Of a DNA stretch of 64,000 nt, positions 56,701 to 64,000 are shown one piece after another. The stretch comes from Siphonodentalium dalli (taxonomy: Eukaryota > Mollusca > Scaphopoda > Gadilida > Siphonodentaliidae). The stretch is from assembly GCA_032622095.1 (NCBI GenBank), contig CP136069.1, forward strand, positions 202,474,690-202,538,689, read 5' to 3'. The notes beneath the pieces are model-generated. The model was not told where the DNA came from. It was given only the letters and a program-made list of their open reading frames with translations, and did no database searches. How positions within the stretch are numbered: the stretch's first letter is position 1; every line of letters begins with the position of its first letter. The position numbers were made by a program, and so were the translations under genes.

Positions 56701-59700
56701 GTCAGTGAACTAATTCCTATCCATGTAGATTCAGGCCTTAAAATTTGAGGCGAATCACTAAATCGATTCTCATGATTCTCGCAAAACTTTTCAATTTTCA
56801 GTGCTTTAGGACTAAATTGATTCGGAATTGATTCTCGTAAAATGAAATGGATTTTAAGCCCTGATATTTGTTGGATAGATTCTGTGTACAGATGTCCTAA
56901 CATTTACCAGAATTCATATAATTTGCTTGGGTGTCCCATGATAATTTTCTGACCTGTTAGCACCAGCTACTTGTCAGAACAACCAGCTCATATTTGGCTG
57001 GTCAGGGTATAGCATTGAAATATTCATATATTACTTCTGAAATCATTCATTTTCAATATTCTCTCCCCGAGATATATAGTGCACTCACATGACCCGTTTT
57101 CCCCTCTGTATTCTTCAAGGAAGGGAAAGAATCAATGATGCAATGTGCTGTCATCAGCTTCTGTTCAGCAGTAGGATACCTATAAAATGAGAAAATGTGC
57201 ATGATTCTGTAGATTCCATATTGTATCTAACTTTATGACATGCAGATATATGCTCATATTAAGTGACATGTTTAACGAGGTTCGGGGTCGGTACTTAGCG
57301 CGGTCACCAGTACACCGCGTTTATAAATTTATACTGCGGTGGAGGTCGGTTGACATGCGGTACTGGACGGTATTCTTACCGCGGTTCACCGCGTTATTAT
57401 TTTTGTTACTGGGCGTACACCGGCGACACCGCGTTATTATTTTCGCGACCACATGTAACCACGTTTATAATACAGCAAACCGCCGTTCACCGCGGAGTGA
57501 TAACATGCATAAAACAAGGTGGTCTGCAGGAATTAAGCTCCGAGATTAAACGAAGTTAAAAAGAAATATTATATTGGAACGACGGTGCATTTTGACTTTC
57601 TTTTTGGCTTTTTATTATACATCACGTCGTCACGCGATTGGAAACATGTGTATTACATGTATACGTTGCAGAAAATCAAATGGATTATCCTGTGTAATAT
57701 AATATTCTGTCAATTTACCACGCCGATAATTTTTGAATTCAGATGGTTGTTTCTGGCGATTACATAAAGCATAGTACGATATGGTCGTACGATCTTTGAG
57801 CTAAGGTGGTATTTTTACGAGTGTGTGGTCGGTATTTTTCACACATGCATGTCCTTGTACAATTTACACAAACAATTCATATCCGTTGCCCGCCCGCGAG
57901 GCGCACTCACGTCGAATTTGTTCTGTATCCATTGTTTTTTGTCAGTGTGTTTCTGACGTCTTTCTTGCAAATTGTTTTCATATCACGTCAATCATTTGTG
58001 TCAATGGGCAAAGATCCCGCCCTCTTCCTAGTCTGAATGATCACTGTGATTGGTTGAATCCAATTGTAGACACTTTAGCTCTGCCCAGAAATTAGGGGTG
58101 TGCGGTATTACCAGTATATCGATTAGATCTGAAACGAATGGCGTATTTTGGTATTCAAATATTCGTTTGAGGTATTCGAATATATTCGAATATCCGTTCT
58201 AAGGATTGAGTTATTTATGTACACTTATTGTATCGTTGACTACGGGGTGTCAGTGGCGAATGAACTCGGGCCCCAGAACGTGTTTCTGTAGGATATTCCG
58301 GAATACACGGACTATAACTGACATGTAGAGATGGGCGGTTGTGAAAATTTGCCTCGGTTTCGGTTGTGGAAAAAGAGTTGAGTCTCGGTTTCGGTTTTTA
58401 TTAATAAAAATTACTAATGTGAACAAAATCTAATTATGCTTCATCATATTACAAAGAAAACACACCAATTGTATCACCATAACTTGTGAGGTACATGTCC
58501 TTTTATAATATTAAATTATGTATCATATTGTTACTATTACATGTATATTGTTAATGTCCATGTCGAGTGGCAGTGCTAGAATGCAAGTGAGTCTGTGTAT
58601 TGTGTATGACTGCAATTCAGCATCATATGATCATAAGTGTGAAATAATATAATGATCATTTATATTGGCATAAAACTAATGTGTGTGACTAGATATATGT
58701 GTATAGTTATGATTTGAAAAATAAAAATTGAAATAAACAACAAAATGAAAATAAAACATGACTAGAATCTCTCAATCACATTATCTGGCTATATGCCTAT
58801 TACCATATTTAGGGAACATAATATTGTACACACTATACAGTATACATGCATCCAATACAAGTCACCTGAATGAGTGCTATTTCTCAACAGTTTACCGACA
58901 AACGGTATAATTCATTCCGGCTCCGATTCCGGCATAACATTTTTAATAACGGCGCACAAATATATTTGACGATTTAACATCCAAACAGTGATAAAAACTA
59001 ATAGGGAATGCGGGTAACAATCATTGATACCTTTTGATATCGTATCCTCGTTATCAAATTCACCTTTCAGAGTATTTGTACGACCTTAATGATTAAAATA
59101 ACATGAGAAATAAACTGACTTAATTGTGTTGTGATTACTACGGCGAAAATAGGTGTACACGGAAGCAACGTAATTAATTCGTCGCGCGATTTCACCATGC
59201 GAACTCCTTTCTGCATATATTACAGGCGGCGCACTTAGATTTCTTATCTTTCTTTGAAAAATATTTCCACACAGGACTCGTTTGTTCGTCGTGTTCTGCC
59301 ATGATTACAGGAAGTTGTGACAACCGAAACTACGGGTTTTCCCAACTTACCACGGTTGTCATTTCCGGTTTTTTCCGACAACCGAAACCGAACTGATTCC
59401 ACGGTTAACCGCCCATCTCTACTGACATGCGCAGTGAAAGTTAGAATACTGCCGACGACTAACGAATATTCGTTTCAGCACTAATATCGATATATTGCGA
59501 TACACGCACTTCCGATACAATAACTGCGGTTCGAGTGTTAGTACCGGTAATTGAGCATAGTTTTGTTATAGATTTAGTCAACTGGCATGTTTCCACTCCG
59601 TGACTATTAAACAGACCATGATGTCCCATGCCTGGCGTTACACGTGCGCGATTTTATCACGCGCAATTTTAATAGCTGTCAACCATTTTTCCGCGAGCCG

Positions 59701-62440
59701 ACTTCGTAAGTCCAGCGGTATTTTCACATCTGAGGTACATTATCATATTTAAGTTCCAAGTTTAAAACTTTAAAACTAAGATGAATAACTCTGTTGAAAA
59801 AAATCTCACCATGCCAGTTTTCGAACTCGGTCAAGATATCATTGCTAAAGAACTGTATACAAAATTTTAATCAAATCAGGATGTTTGTTCGGGTATGTTA
59901 TTTATTAAAAATGAAGTTATACCTTCACCACTACATGTTTTACCATCAACACAAAGCATATTGCAGTTTGTTAAATTGGCGGTAACTTGGGTTAGTTTGG
60001 TAAGTATAAACATTAAACAAGCATAACTAATTAACTTACATGCTAAATTTTTCTGTTAGTTTTGAAGTGACTACTGAAACTAGACGCTGCCGATTCTCTG
60101 GTGAAAGAGTGTTCTTCTCTTCATATTCTTCGAGTATACCGAAACCATAATGGTGATTACTGATGATATCCATGACATTAAATTCCTGGAAGATAAATCA
60201 ATGTAATAAATTCAACAAACAATTTATAACAAGTGGCAAGCCACCGGGTATCCACAGCCAAGATGGTTTATTGAGAAGAGTGAAAAAATTCTCATGATGG
60301 TATTTTATTACACGAGAAGTAGTTTTATTCTTTCTTAGTATGTGTTTTAATGCAATCAGTTCAGATGTTTACACAGACTCCATTGACAGATAGTCAGATA
60401 CAGCATAACACTTGTGCACCATATAATGTATATCCCCAAATATTAAATCAGCAACAAAGATCTTGAACTAGATCTTTACGCCTTGTTAAAGTTATAAGAT
60501 TCATAAAAAAATTGTTGTAAAAAAGAGAAAAATAATAAAAGAGGCAAAACTCTACAAAATAGATTACACCCGGCATGTTTGTCCTACACTATAACCATAG
60601 GTCGCCTCGCATAAATAAGAGAATGCATTGGCCTAAAATAAATTCATTTGTATAACACTGTTTACCATTTTTTTCTTACATTCTTTGACAATTTTATCAT
60701 TTTTAATGTGTGTTAAGCCAATGCATTCTCTTATATATGCGAGGTGACCTATGGTCCACTCGCATATATAAGAGAATGCATTGCACAGGGCCGTTAACTT
60801 TAAAAAAAATAATATTGGACCGAAGTCACCGAACCTCAATTCACAGCTTCGAGCATGTGGAGAGGATGTTGTGAGGAACTTGTATACCAAAAATTATTGA
60901 AATCGGTTCATATTTGTTCGAGTTATGAAGATGGACAGACATTTTCTAAGTCAAAATAAGTCGAAAATGAGGCGTAACTTAAAAAAAAAATATCAGACCG
61001 AACCCCAATTCACAGCATGCCGAGAGGTGGTCGTGATGAGCTTGTATACAAAATAATATTGAAATCTGTTCATATTTGTTACAAGTTATGAGGGCGGACG
61101 GACAGACAGACTGACAACTCAACCCAGACAGACACAGATGGATGGACGCAGTCACTCCTGTATACTCCCCATTTTCTTCGAAAGTGGGGGTATAAAAAAA
61201 GGTTTATTGGTTTGACATAATTACTCATTTGAGTGTTGGAATATGTTGGAAATATTATAATCTATTTCAGAGAGTAATGTCACAAAATTATTATAAATGT
61301 ATCGTCAGTCACATACTTTTGTTATAAAAAAAATGATATTTCATGTCAGATCGAAGTTAAAATTTGCTTGAACATCATCTTGAAACAATGAAATATCTAC
61401 TATGAAAAAATAACAAAACCATATGTGTTTCTGTAAATTTAAGACAAATTTAATTTGAAAACAAGCACAGTGCCTCAATATATTCATGTAATGTCAGTCA
61501 CGCTACTCTCGAGCTCCAAATAAGCGTACATGTATGCTTATTAATTTTAAAGACAAAGTCTGCCCTGTACTGTACAGTGGTTTATTGGGTCTGTCTGTAT
61601 GTTTTTTAAATTTTCTGTGAAAAAAATCCTGCAGAAACTTTGCTTTTCATTTTGAAATATTATTGTCGAATTGTACCAAAGTCACAACGATTTTTTCTTA
61701 TTTCAAACTTCAAAGTATTCTATACATGGTACAAACATTATGCGGTTTCCAAACAATTCTCGTAAATTGACATTGTCTATTCCATGGGGTATAACCACCC
61801 AAATTTGGTGCAAATTCCTCCACGTATGTTAATTTCGTACTGTCTGTTTTTCAAAATTTGTGAAATTATTTGTCATGTATGTTAATTTGTTTATTCCACC
61901 CTGTATCATTTGGAGCCCGAGAGTAACATTGCACAATGCCATGTTATCATCACTTGGCTAAATTCTGAATGGATTGCAATGCCCTAAGATGTATAACGTA
62001 ATACAGAGCTAGGTATTTTCAATTTCAATTTGGTGACTAAATCAGGTTTAGCTGAAAATCTATATCGAATACTTACAAAAGCCTTCTGAGACGGAGATGA
62101 TTTAGCTAATGCAGCAGAGGGTTCTGGGACCAACACAGCAGAGGGTTCAGATGTCACAGGAGCTAGACTCTGGATTTCCGACACAGATAATTGCTTTTTG
62201 ACGATTAACTCAATATTCAAATATTCCTTCAAAATATGCATGTCACTTTCGTCATCAATATCTATGTGATTACTAAACTCTGGTAACTTTACAGCTATTG
62301 TAAAATTTTCCATCCTAAAACAAGATGCTATCTCTGCTGTAAGTTTTTCAAACGACAGATCGCCAACTTTTATTTGTATAAGTTTTGTTTTCTGCACACA
62401 AGTCACACTAAACCTTTTACTGGTCTCCATCTCTTGAATA
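32384..62440 (-). CDS. Gene B: PB1-like, SAMD3-like protein, complete
   Basis: Seven coding exons on the minus strand (62077-62440 with ATG at 62428-62430, 60040-60185, 57089-57179, 55118-55459, 51216-51402, 40414-40532, 32384-32728) sum to 1584 nt, 527 residues plus TGA, with GT-AG borders and matched phases throughout. Residues 7-78 resemble a PB1/ubiquitin-like fold (FSVTCVQKTKLIQIKVGDLS, then DIDDESDMHILKEYL). From residue 119 on it follows the SAMD3-like family of fish and invertebrates: GILEEYEEKNTLSPENRQRL, YPTAEQKLMTAHCIIDSFP, GYIQTRLKNIRRSLP, NRKMWIMKEAPFASEVFKKF, and the C-terminal PFLLCLGSKPEPAQFFVIV and VDRLFKLHYVLNLQF. No SAM domain is visible. The molecular role is not known to me. 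The first coding exon starts after a splice acceptor ten bases before the ATG, so a 5' UTR exon lies upstream. Confidence 0.88.
33726..37482. mobile_element. 3.76-kb DNA element with CCCTTATCGA ends
   Basis: Begins CCCTTATCGAAATGG and ends TTTTTTCGATAAGGG. About 250 bp at each end are packed with inverted copies of 'tttgctgcaa' and 'tttgcggcaaa'. The flanks (33460-33725 and 37483-37610) together match an uninterrupted relative at 9440-9850, so the insertion point is visible; only 'tt' looks duplicated. No long frame inside. Superfamily unresolved. Confidence 0.7.
35692..36186. mobile_element. 495-bp inverted-repeat element inside 33726-37482
   Basis: Ends carry GATGGGGTCATTGTCACAAG and its inverse, flanked by the 8-bp duplication TTAGTACC (35684-35691 and 36187-36194). 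The subterminal 'aaaagctggct' and 'gtgatcac' motifs are also inverted. Non-coding MITE. Confidence 0.75.
37859..37923 (+). repeat. CAGGGTTTCCGC short repeat, copy 2
   Basis: CAGGGATTCCGCCAGAGGG to 'aggggg-aaaatacgaacacctg', the most diverged of the three. Confidence 0.5.
38546..39723. mobile_element. hAT element with internal 241-bp duplication
   Basis: Begins TAGAGATGTACAG and ends GGACCGTACAACTCTA. Flanks are CTGCATAC and CTACATAC (8 bp, one mismatch). A plus-strand start at about 38977 reads MAADQVQSLSKKINNKNAT, which resembles the beginning of a BED-finger hAT transposase, but it decays quickly. Inserted into a dispersed 'ggacggac' repeat in intron 6 of gene B. Confidence 0.82.
39160..39642. 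repeat. 241-bp tandem duplication
   Basis: The segment from 39161 ('tggtttacac') recurs from 39402 with only a single a/g difference noticed. It lies inside the hAT element 38546-39723. Confidence 0.9.
39860..40290. repeat. Degenerate tandem repeat, about 170-bp unit
   Basis: Three diverged units with 'atcctgaagtttcaaatc', 'gaaaattgtaggag' and 'acccataatg-aaaatagctg'. Confidence 0.75.
40414..40532 (-). CDS. Gene B exon 6
   Basis: A 119-nt exon between acceptor CTATATTTTCAG and donor CCA|GTGAGT. It encodes AWYSFLILIALMPSH and CSAVDAMKNFVIY, matching the 'LLP...SVEEA...FI' region of the family. Phase 1 to 0. Confidence 0.85.
40809..40864. other. 56-nt near-perfect hairpin
   Basis: GAAAGCATAAAGGTGCCA pairs perfectly with the last 18 bases, and four more pairs (one G-U) close a 12-nt loop. 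It is in intron 6... downstream of the gene B exon at 40414 in genomic order, that is in intron 5 near its 3' end. Either a tiny MITE or a microRNA-like precursor. Confidence 0.55.
41040..42274 (+). mobile_element. hAT-like relic with degenerate transposase
   Basis: Termini CAGGGTATTTTTTG and CAAAAAATACCCTG are inverted repeats, flanked by a 5-bp GACTA on each side. On the plus strand, broken frames between 41640 and 41960 read a zinc-finger-like CIKKDGLTKH (with a stop before the next His), then LTLDQISKRTS, then VKEELPCSKFESAAQLEIKH and GTAYMNTNKCSEFTK. I recognise the last part from ZMYM/ZNF862-type hAT-derived proteins. At least one frameshift and one stop are present. Confidence 0.6.
42720..43865. 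repeat. Degenerate tandem repeat with 'ccattttggg' motifs
   Basis: Several units of roughly 180 bp: 'aagatggc...gccattttgg', 'aaaataggacgttcccatct', 'gaccatgacacaaac', 'gacctgtaggc'. Small frames here (for example 43502-44001) are fortuitous. Confidence 0.75.
43888..43960 (+). mobile_element. Solo hAT-like end
   Basis: TTAGGGCTGGACGATATTAACG followed by 'aaccgcggtt' palindromes is a typical hAT terminus, but no partner end was found. Confidence 0.4.
44238..44302 (+). repeat. CAGGGTTTCCGC short repeat, copy 3
   Basis: CAGGGTTTCCGCTAGGGG at the left and CAGTGCCCTG at the right; about 65 bp. Confidence 0.55.
44407..44782. mobile_element. Harbinger-type MITE, copy 2
   Basis: Same orientation and sequence as 12856-13230, with target duplication TTA (44404-44406 and 44783-44785). 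It lies in intron 5 of gene B. Confidence 0.82.
45600..46170. repeat. Two degenerate units with AGGTCA motifs
   Basis: 'caaggtcatttgaaggtcaa' at 45667 and 'caaggtcgtgtgaaggtcaa' at 46098 lie in similar context. The first carries three AGGTCA hexamers at 11-bp steps. Confidence 0.5.
47949..49700 (-). CDS. piggyBac transposase, intact
   Basis: A single 583-residue frame with no break. The N-terminal 60 residues are strongly acidic (Asp/Glu/Ser runs). The DDE_Tnp_1_7 core has D235 (EISIDESLIGFQG), D320 (YHLFVDNFFTS) and D422 (MGGIDLADM), with W440 in TLKWTKKVFFFLF after it. The C-terminus is a cysteine-rich zinc domain (CVVC at 537-540, CGKC at 555-558, GLCPGSC at 561-567, H572). Length and layout are normal for animal piggyBac transposases, which cut and paste at TTAA. 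It lies in intron 5 of gene B, same strand. All catalytic residues are present, so it is either a young element or a domesticated gene. Confidence 0.95.
   Translation of the reverse strand: MAVNNLVNNNNSTFCDSDFESSDESDDEFSDSFEGFSSSTDSLDESDDEYLYARTSELFDENKWVKIDNLQNDKVDDKFSFLPKSTGSKDIPITCSSPVDIVLLLFGLEYLKSIVSATNTYGDQKAVLKATKPNSRFRKWYHTTIDEIKAFLGLILNMGLIRKSSLKDYWSTDETQHTPWFSLIFTRDRFFLLLSVFHLPEMDASGKMRKIKGLVEHFNNQFSKFYTPEREISIDESLIGFQGRAPCIQYMPNKHHHRFGIKLWNMCESKSGYTLCSEPYSGKRDDDSDPDPDSELGTTFGVCKRLISKLVCKGYHLFVDNFFTSIPLAEYLYRAKTYLTGTMRKNRKGLPQSIKVTQPKGSIVAARQGPFLAVNFHDKKPVFLLSTKERACPVDYISNRLRTHENIPELVTQYNKYMGGIDLADMRLYMFLDERKTLKWTKKVFFFLFGRLLLNAFIIFNDAALTSHAYVFFKENNSTKLPDRKQFIIMCIKGLVGNFRMERKRVGRPLVLSESRLLNTADHLSATRLPVGKKRNCVVCTNLKDGKRVRTAYQCGKCDVGLCPGSCWKSYHTKKVYKHPVSI
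50555..50615. repeat. Two copies of a palindrome-bearing 23-mer
   Basis: The palindrome CCACGATCGTGG followed by 'cttcccgcac' occurs at about 50561-50583 and again at 50597-50618, just inside the proposed right end of the piggyBac element. Repeated subterminal sites are a common transposase-binding layout. Confidence 0.6.
51216..51402 (-). CDS. Gene B exon 5
   Basis: A 187-nt exon, acceptor TTGCAATTTTAG and donor GCTG|GTGCGT (weaker than the others). It encodes IDQDFTYATGEEARSLIGRW and LVKELTELEDSVVDGLEL. Phase 0 to 1. Confidence 0.84.
51640..51960. repeat. Degenerate tandem repeat
   Basis: Units of about 135 bp share 'gataactcaa-ttc', 'ccgatt-tgatgaaacttggt' and 'gtgaccaaata'. No coding content. 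Confidence 0.7.
52079..52284. mobile_element. piggyBac-type MITE, copy 3, complete
   Basis: TTAA duplications at 52075-52078 and 52285-52288 flank CCCTTTCACAACGGGATG and its inverse CATCCCGTCGTAAAAGGG. 206 bp, non-coding. Confidence 0.85.
52457..53431. mobile_element. hAT element, outer of a nested pair
   Basis: Begins TAGGGCTGCAAC and ends GTTGCATCTTTA, with the 8-bp target duplication TTAACCTT at 52449-52456 and 53432-53439. It is interrupted by the element at 52639-53354. No transposase frame remains. Confidence 0.85.
52639..53354. mobile_element. hAT element, inner of a nested pair
   Basis: Begins TAGTGTTGAAACGATTAG and ends ATTAATCCTTTCAATACTA; many copies of the GACTAGTCGA motif lie near both ends. 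The flanks CTTCAAAC and GTTCAAAC are an 8-bp duplication with one mismatch. 716 bp, no coding capacity. Confidence 0.85.
53975..54300. repeat. Degenerate tandem repeat
   Basis: Two units with 'aactccatcgagaaaaa' and 'tcgaactcgat-agatattattgc'. A third relative is at 59780-59900. Confidence 0.7.
55118..55459 (-). CDS. Gene B exon 4
   Basis: A 342-nt exon between acceptor ATTATTTTTCAG and donor CTA|GTAAGG. It encodes 114 residues: GYIQTRLKNIRRSLP, a basic KRPRHSTSK stretch (possible nuclear signal), then the helical block ending NRKMWIMKEAPFASEVFKKF. If the donor is ignored, the frame stops four codons on. Confidence 0.88.
55460..57088. other. Gene B intron 3, little structure
   Basis: A possible solo hAT end ('aagggtgtaacaatatattg') starts near 55791. 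The rest is AT-rich without a supported feature. Confidence 0.4.
57089..57179 (-). CDS. Gene B exon 3
   Basis: A 91-nt exon, acceptor TCATTTTATAG and donor CAT|GTGAGT. It completes a split Met and gives YPTAEQKLMTAHCIIDSFP, the family's best-known motif. Phase 2 to 0. Confidence 0.87.
57240..57550. other. CpG-rich island-like patch in an AT-rich intron
   Basis: Repeats of 'accgcgtt-at-at' and 'gcggt' make this 300 bp clearly more GC- and CpG-rich than its surroundings. No convincing gene; it lies just upstream of gene B exon 3. Confidence 0.45.
58326..59421. mobile_element. hAT element with BED-finger remnant
   Basis: Begins TAGAGATGGGCGG and ends CCGCCCATCTCTA, flanked by perfect 8-bp duplications CTGACATG (58318-58325 and 59422-59429). 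Subterminal 'cggtttcggtt' repeats are present. 1096 bp, lying inside the element at 58093-59516. Confidence 0.9.
59192..59302 (-). pseudogene. BED zinc-finger start of a hAT transposase
   Basis: ATG at 59300-59302 opens a 36-residue frame: SPVWKYFSKKDKK then CAACNICRKEF, the first half of a BED finger (aromatic WKYF, then CxxC). A TGA at 59192-59194 ends it before the His pair, and the rest of the transposase is missing. It is the remnant of the autonomous parent of the surrounding element. Confidence 0.7.
60040..60185 (-). CDS. Gene B exon 2
   Basis: A 146-nt exon between acceptor ATTTATCTTCCAG and donor AGCAT|GTAAGT, phase 0 to 2. It encodes HHYGFGILEEYEEKNTLS and RQRLVSVVTSKL, a helical segment found in this family just before the 'YPT-EQ' motif. 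Confidence 0.87.
60594..60783. repeat. Inverted repeat with extra arm
   Basis: 'accataggtcgcctcgcata' (60594) is inverted at 60715-60755, and a third, direct copy of 'cgcata-ataagagaatgca' follows at 60760-60783. Confidence 0.75.
60784..61198. repeat. Mollusc-type tandem repeat ending in 'gtgggggtata'
   Basis: Two diverged units of about 190 bp with 'ttcatatttgtt-gagttatga' and 'ggacagacagac', closing with an inverted 'tatactcccc...gtgggggtata'. Related fragments are at 6475-6780, 9065-9160, 11475-11840, 12100-12190, 38450-38540 and 39724-39800. Confidence 0.7.
61199..62076. other. Gene B intron 1, no feature
   Basis: AT-rich; no frame, palindrome or family repeat recognised. Confidence 0.5.
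62077..62440 (-). CDS. Gene B exon 1 (start codon, PB1-like domain)
   Basis: A 13-T tract and CAG end at 62441; ten UTR bases precede ATG (62428-62430). It encodes 118 residues: the PB1-like domain and a Ser/Pro/Ala-rich tail with near-repeats (SEPSAVLVPEPSAALA). Donor TTTT|GTAAGT, phase 0. Confidence 0.88.
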
Positions 62441-62497
62441 CTGAAAAAAAAAAAAATTGCATAACACATTTGACTCATCAGTCATTGGATTGCTCTA

Positions 62498-63623
62498 TAG
62501 TGTTGTGAGGTTGTGAAATTTGGTTTTCGGTTGCGGTTGCGTTTTTTTTGGCATAAAAAACTTCGGTTGCGGTAGTTTATGAAAACTTGGATACTACACA
62601 TAACTTCTCATAATATACCACTGAGTGTGCAGTGTGCATTACACAATCGTGTTACCCTCAGTCATCCAGTGGCGACTAGACAAAACCTACTTCGCGATTC
62701 GTGAACTATATTTAATATTTGATACATACACAGGTCGATTGAGCCAGCATTACATAGATATTGTGTAATTTGTGTTGATACTGTCAGTGTGGTCGACATG
62801 TTACGGCGATATGCTTTCACATTCAGAGCCAGAAATTATTACCAAGTGTCGAGGTTTAAAAATTAAAATTTGAGTGGCGAAAACATATCGAACGATCTCG
62901 AAATAAACTCTGGATTTCAGGAAACTTTCGGAGCAGAAAGTCACAGACTGCAATGCAATGCATCACCTTTGGAAATAGAGGTCGCATAGTATCATATAGT
63001 GTGTGATTATAATTTTAATTCAGGTATATTTCATTCAATTTTCACTGAACATAATTCAGCCCACATCACACTGACTGACATGGGTTAATATTTATACATG
63101 TAATCTCGCAGATTTTGCATCTGTGCATTTCTCTCCATAAACAACCAATCATGAACACGCAAGATAAATCTGGTATGTGTATGTTATAAGTATTTATAAA
63201 CATTCTGCGGGATTGCGAAATCACATGGCAAACACGTTGTTTCAAAATTGAAAGTGAGGCTCTATTGCATCATAGTCCAACATGCAGCCAATGGCATCGC
63301 GTCGTTGTCAAAAAAAAAATCACTAGAACTCCGAAATCACTTGCCAATTTGTTGCTATACTGAGGCTCCCATATGTGACACAGCCAATGACATTGCATCA
63401 ACTGACACATGGTGGTACGTCATCAATGCTTGGGAAATTGTAGTGATCATACATACTTATATAGGTCAGCCATTGTGAATTTGTTATCAAACTACGGCTT
63501 CTGAGCACTCTTTGGCGGGAAAGTTTGAACACCGAAAAATACGGTTATCGGCCGACAATGAGGTTGCGGTAGTTGTGCGACTACTGCAACCGACCCGATT
63601 TTGCGGTTAACCTCACAACACTA
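62498..63623. mobile_element. hAT element just upstream of gene B exon 1
   Basis: Begins TAGTGTTGTGAGGTTGTG and ends GTTAACCTCACAACACTA, with perfect 8-bp duplications TTGCTCTA (62490-62497 and 63624-63631). 'ggttgcggttgcg' repeats sit near the ends, like those of 58326-59421. 1126 bp. It lies 57 bp from the acceptor of gene B exon 1, hence probably in the 5' UTR intron. Confidence 0.9.
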
Positions 63624-64000
63624 TTGCTCTATAATATGATGTCATATGAGTTCTTCATGATAGAGTGAATTTAAGAAGTTCTAAACAGGAATAATTGATA
63701 TTTATGATAATTCCTAATTTCCTGATGTCTTTTCCATTCACCATTGGCGTATAATTTGCCACTAGAAAGGTTTCACGCTTTTCTGATGGAGATTCCAATA
63801 TAAAATTCCATGTTCTACATGATAGAATGCACAAAAATCATATTTACGGGGTTCAGAATAATTGTTTCAATGTTTTACCGTTATTTGACCATTTCTCAGA
63901 AAATGACCCATAAATTTGTACGCACCTAATCTAAAAGTCGTATCGTGTCGACAATAGCATAACAAATCTCAGCGGGTCAAAGTACATATACATGTATATA

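Larger units (their letters stand above)
58093..59516. mobile_element. hAT-like element, outer of a nested pair
   Basis: The left end TAGGGGTGTGCGGTATTACC and following sequence pair imperfectly with the right end near 59480-59516 (ATCGATATATTGCGATACAC). Subterminal 'attcgaatatt' motifs occur on both sides. I could not see a target duplication, so this is an older insertion than the one inside it. Confidence 0.55.

Noticed and set aside
57235-58095. Cluster of plus-strand frames of 60-104 codons
   Set aside because: Explained by the CpG-rich repeat patch and mutual overlap; no homology or splice pattern.
62431-62478. Upstream start of gene B (MSQMCYAIFFFF)
   Set aside because: This sequence is the poly-pyrimidine tract and CAG of a splice acceptor; the ATG at 62428 follows ten bases into the exon.

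Overview
This window is animal nuclear DNA: AT-rich, with spliced genes (GT-AG introns of 1 to 11 kb), no operons, and a very heavy load of DNA transposons and palindromic repeats. Degenerate tandem repeats ending in runs such as 'gatggacggacagac' and 'ccattttggg', and the two gene families found, fit a marine lophotrochozoan, most likely a bivalve mollusc. The sequence alone does not fix the species.

Two host genes can be assembled by hand from splice sites, reading phase and protein-family resemblance, both on the minus strand. Gene A (1237-10780) encodes a DUF4806-family protein with an N-terminal 'VVEFLDDDD' domain, an Arg-Ser/Pro linker and a C-terminal DUF4806 domain. Its 5' exon is not identified and its 3' end is either at 1222 or beyond a further splice. 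An extra exon at 10277-10348 fits in phase as a cassette or as an alternative last exon. Gene B (32384-62440) is complete from start to stop: seven coding exons give a 527-residue protein with a PB1-like N-terminus and the C-terminal region of the SAMD3-like family. It spans 30 kb because transposons fill its introns.

Two transposase genes are present on the minus strand. At 15312-17405 lies a CACTA/CMC-type (Tnp2-like) transposase with a nearly identical 577-bp partial duplication directly upstream. At 47949-49700, inside the largest intron of gene B, lies an intact piggyBac transposase with its three aspartates and C-terminal cysteine-rich domain; candidate TTAA-flanked ends are at 45466 and 50626.

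Non-autonomous DNA elements fill much of the rest. Five hAT elements have perfect or one-mismatch 8-bp target duplications at their ends (6789-7871, 38546-39723, 52457-53431 with 52639-53354 nested inside it, 62498-63623), as does one nested inside another hAT-like element (58326-59421). A hAT-like relic with a zinc-finger remnant lies at 41040-42274. There are also two copies of a Harbinger-type MITE, three copies of a piggyBac-type MITE, a TTAA palindrome, a mariner-like MITE, a 3.76-kb element with gcaaa-rich ends (33726-37482), and several large foldback palindromes (18787-19495, 20721-21598, 22158-25156, 28736-31137, 31818-32265). A separate array of CACTT/AAGTG dyads occupies 26420-27180. 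No tRNA, rRNA, retrotransposon polymerase or CRISPR array was recognised.
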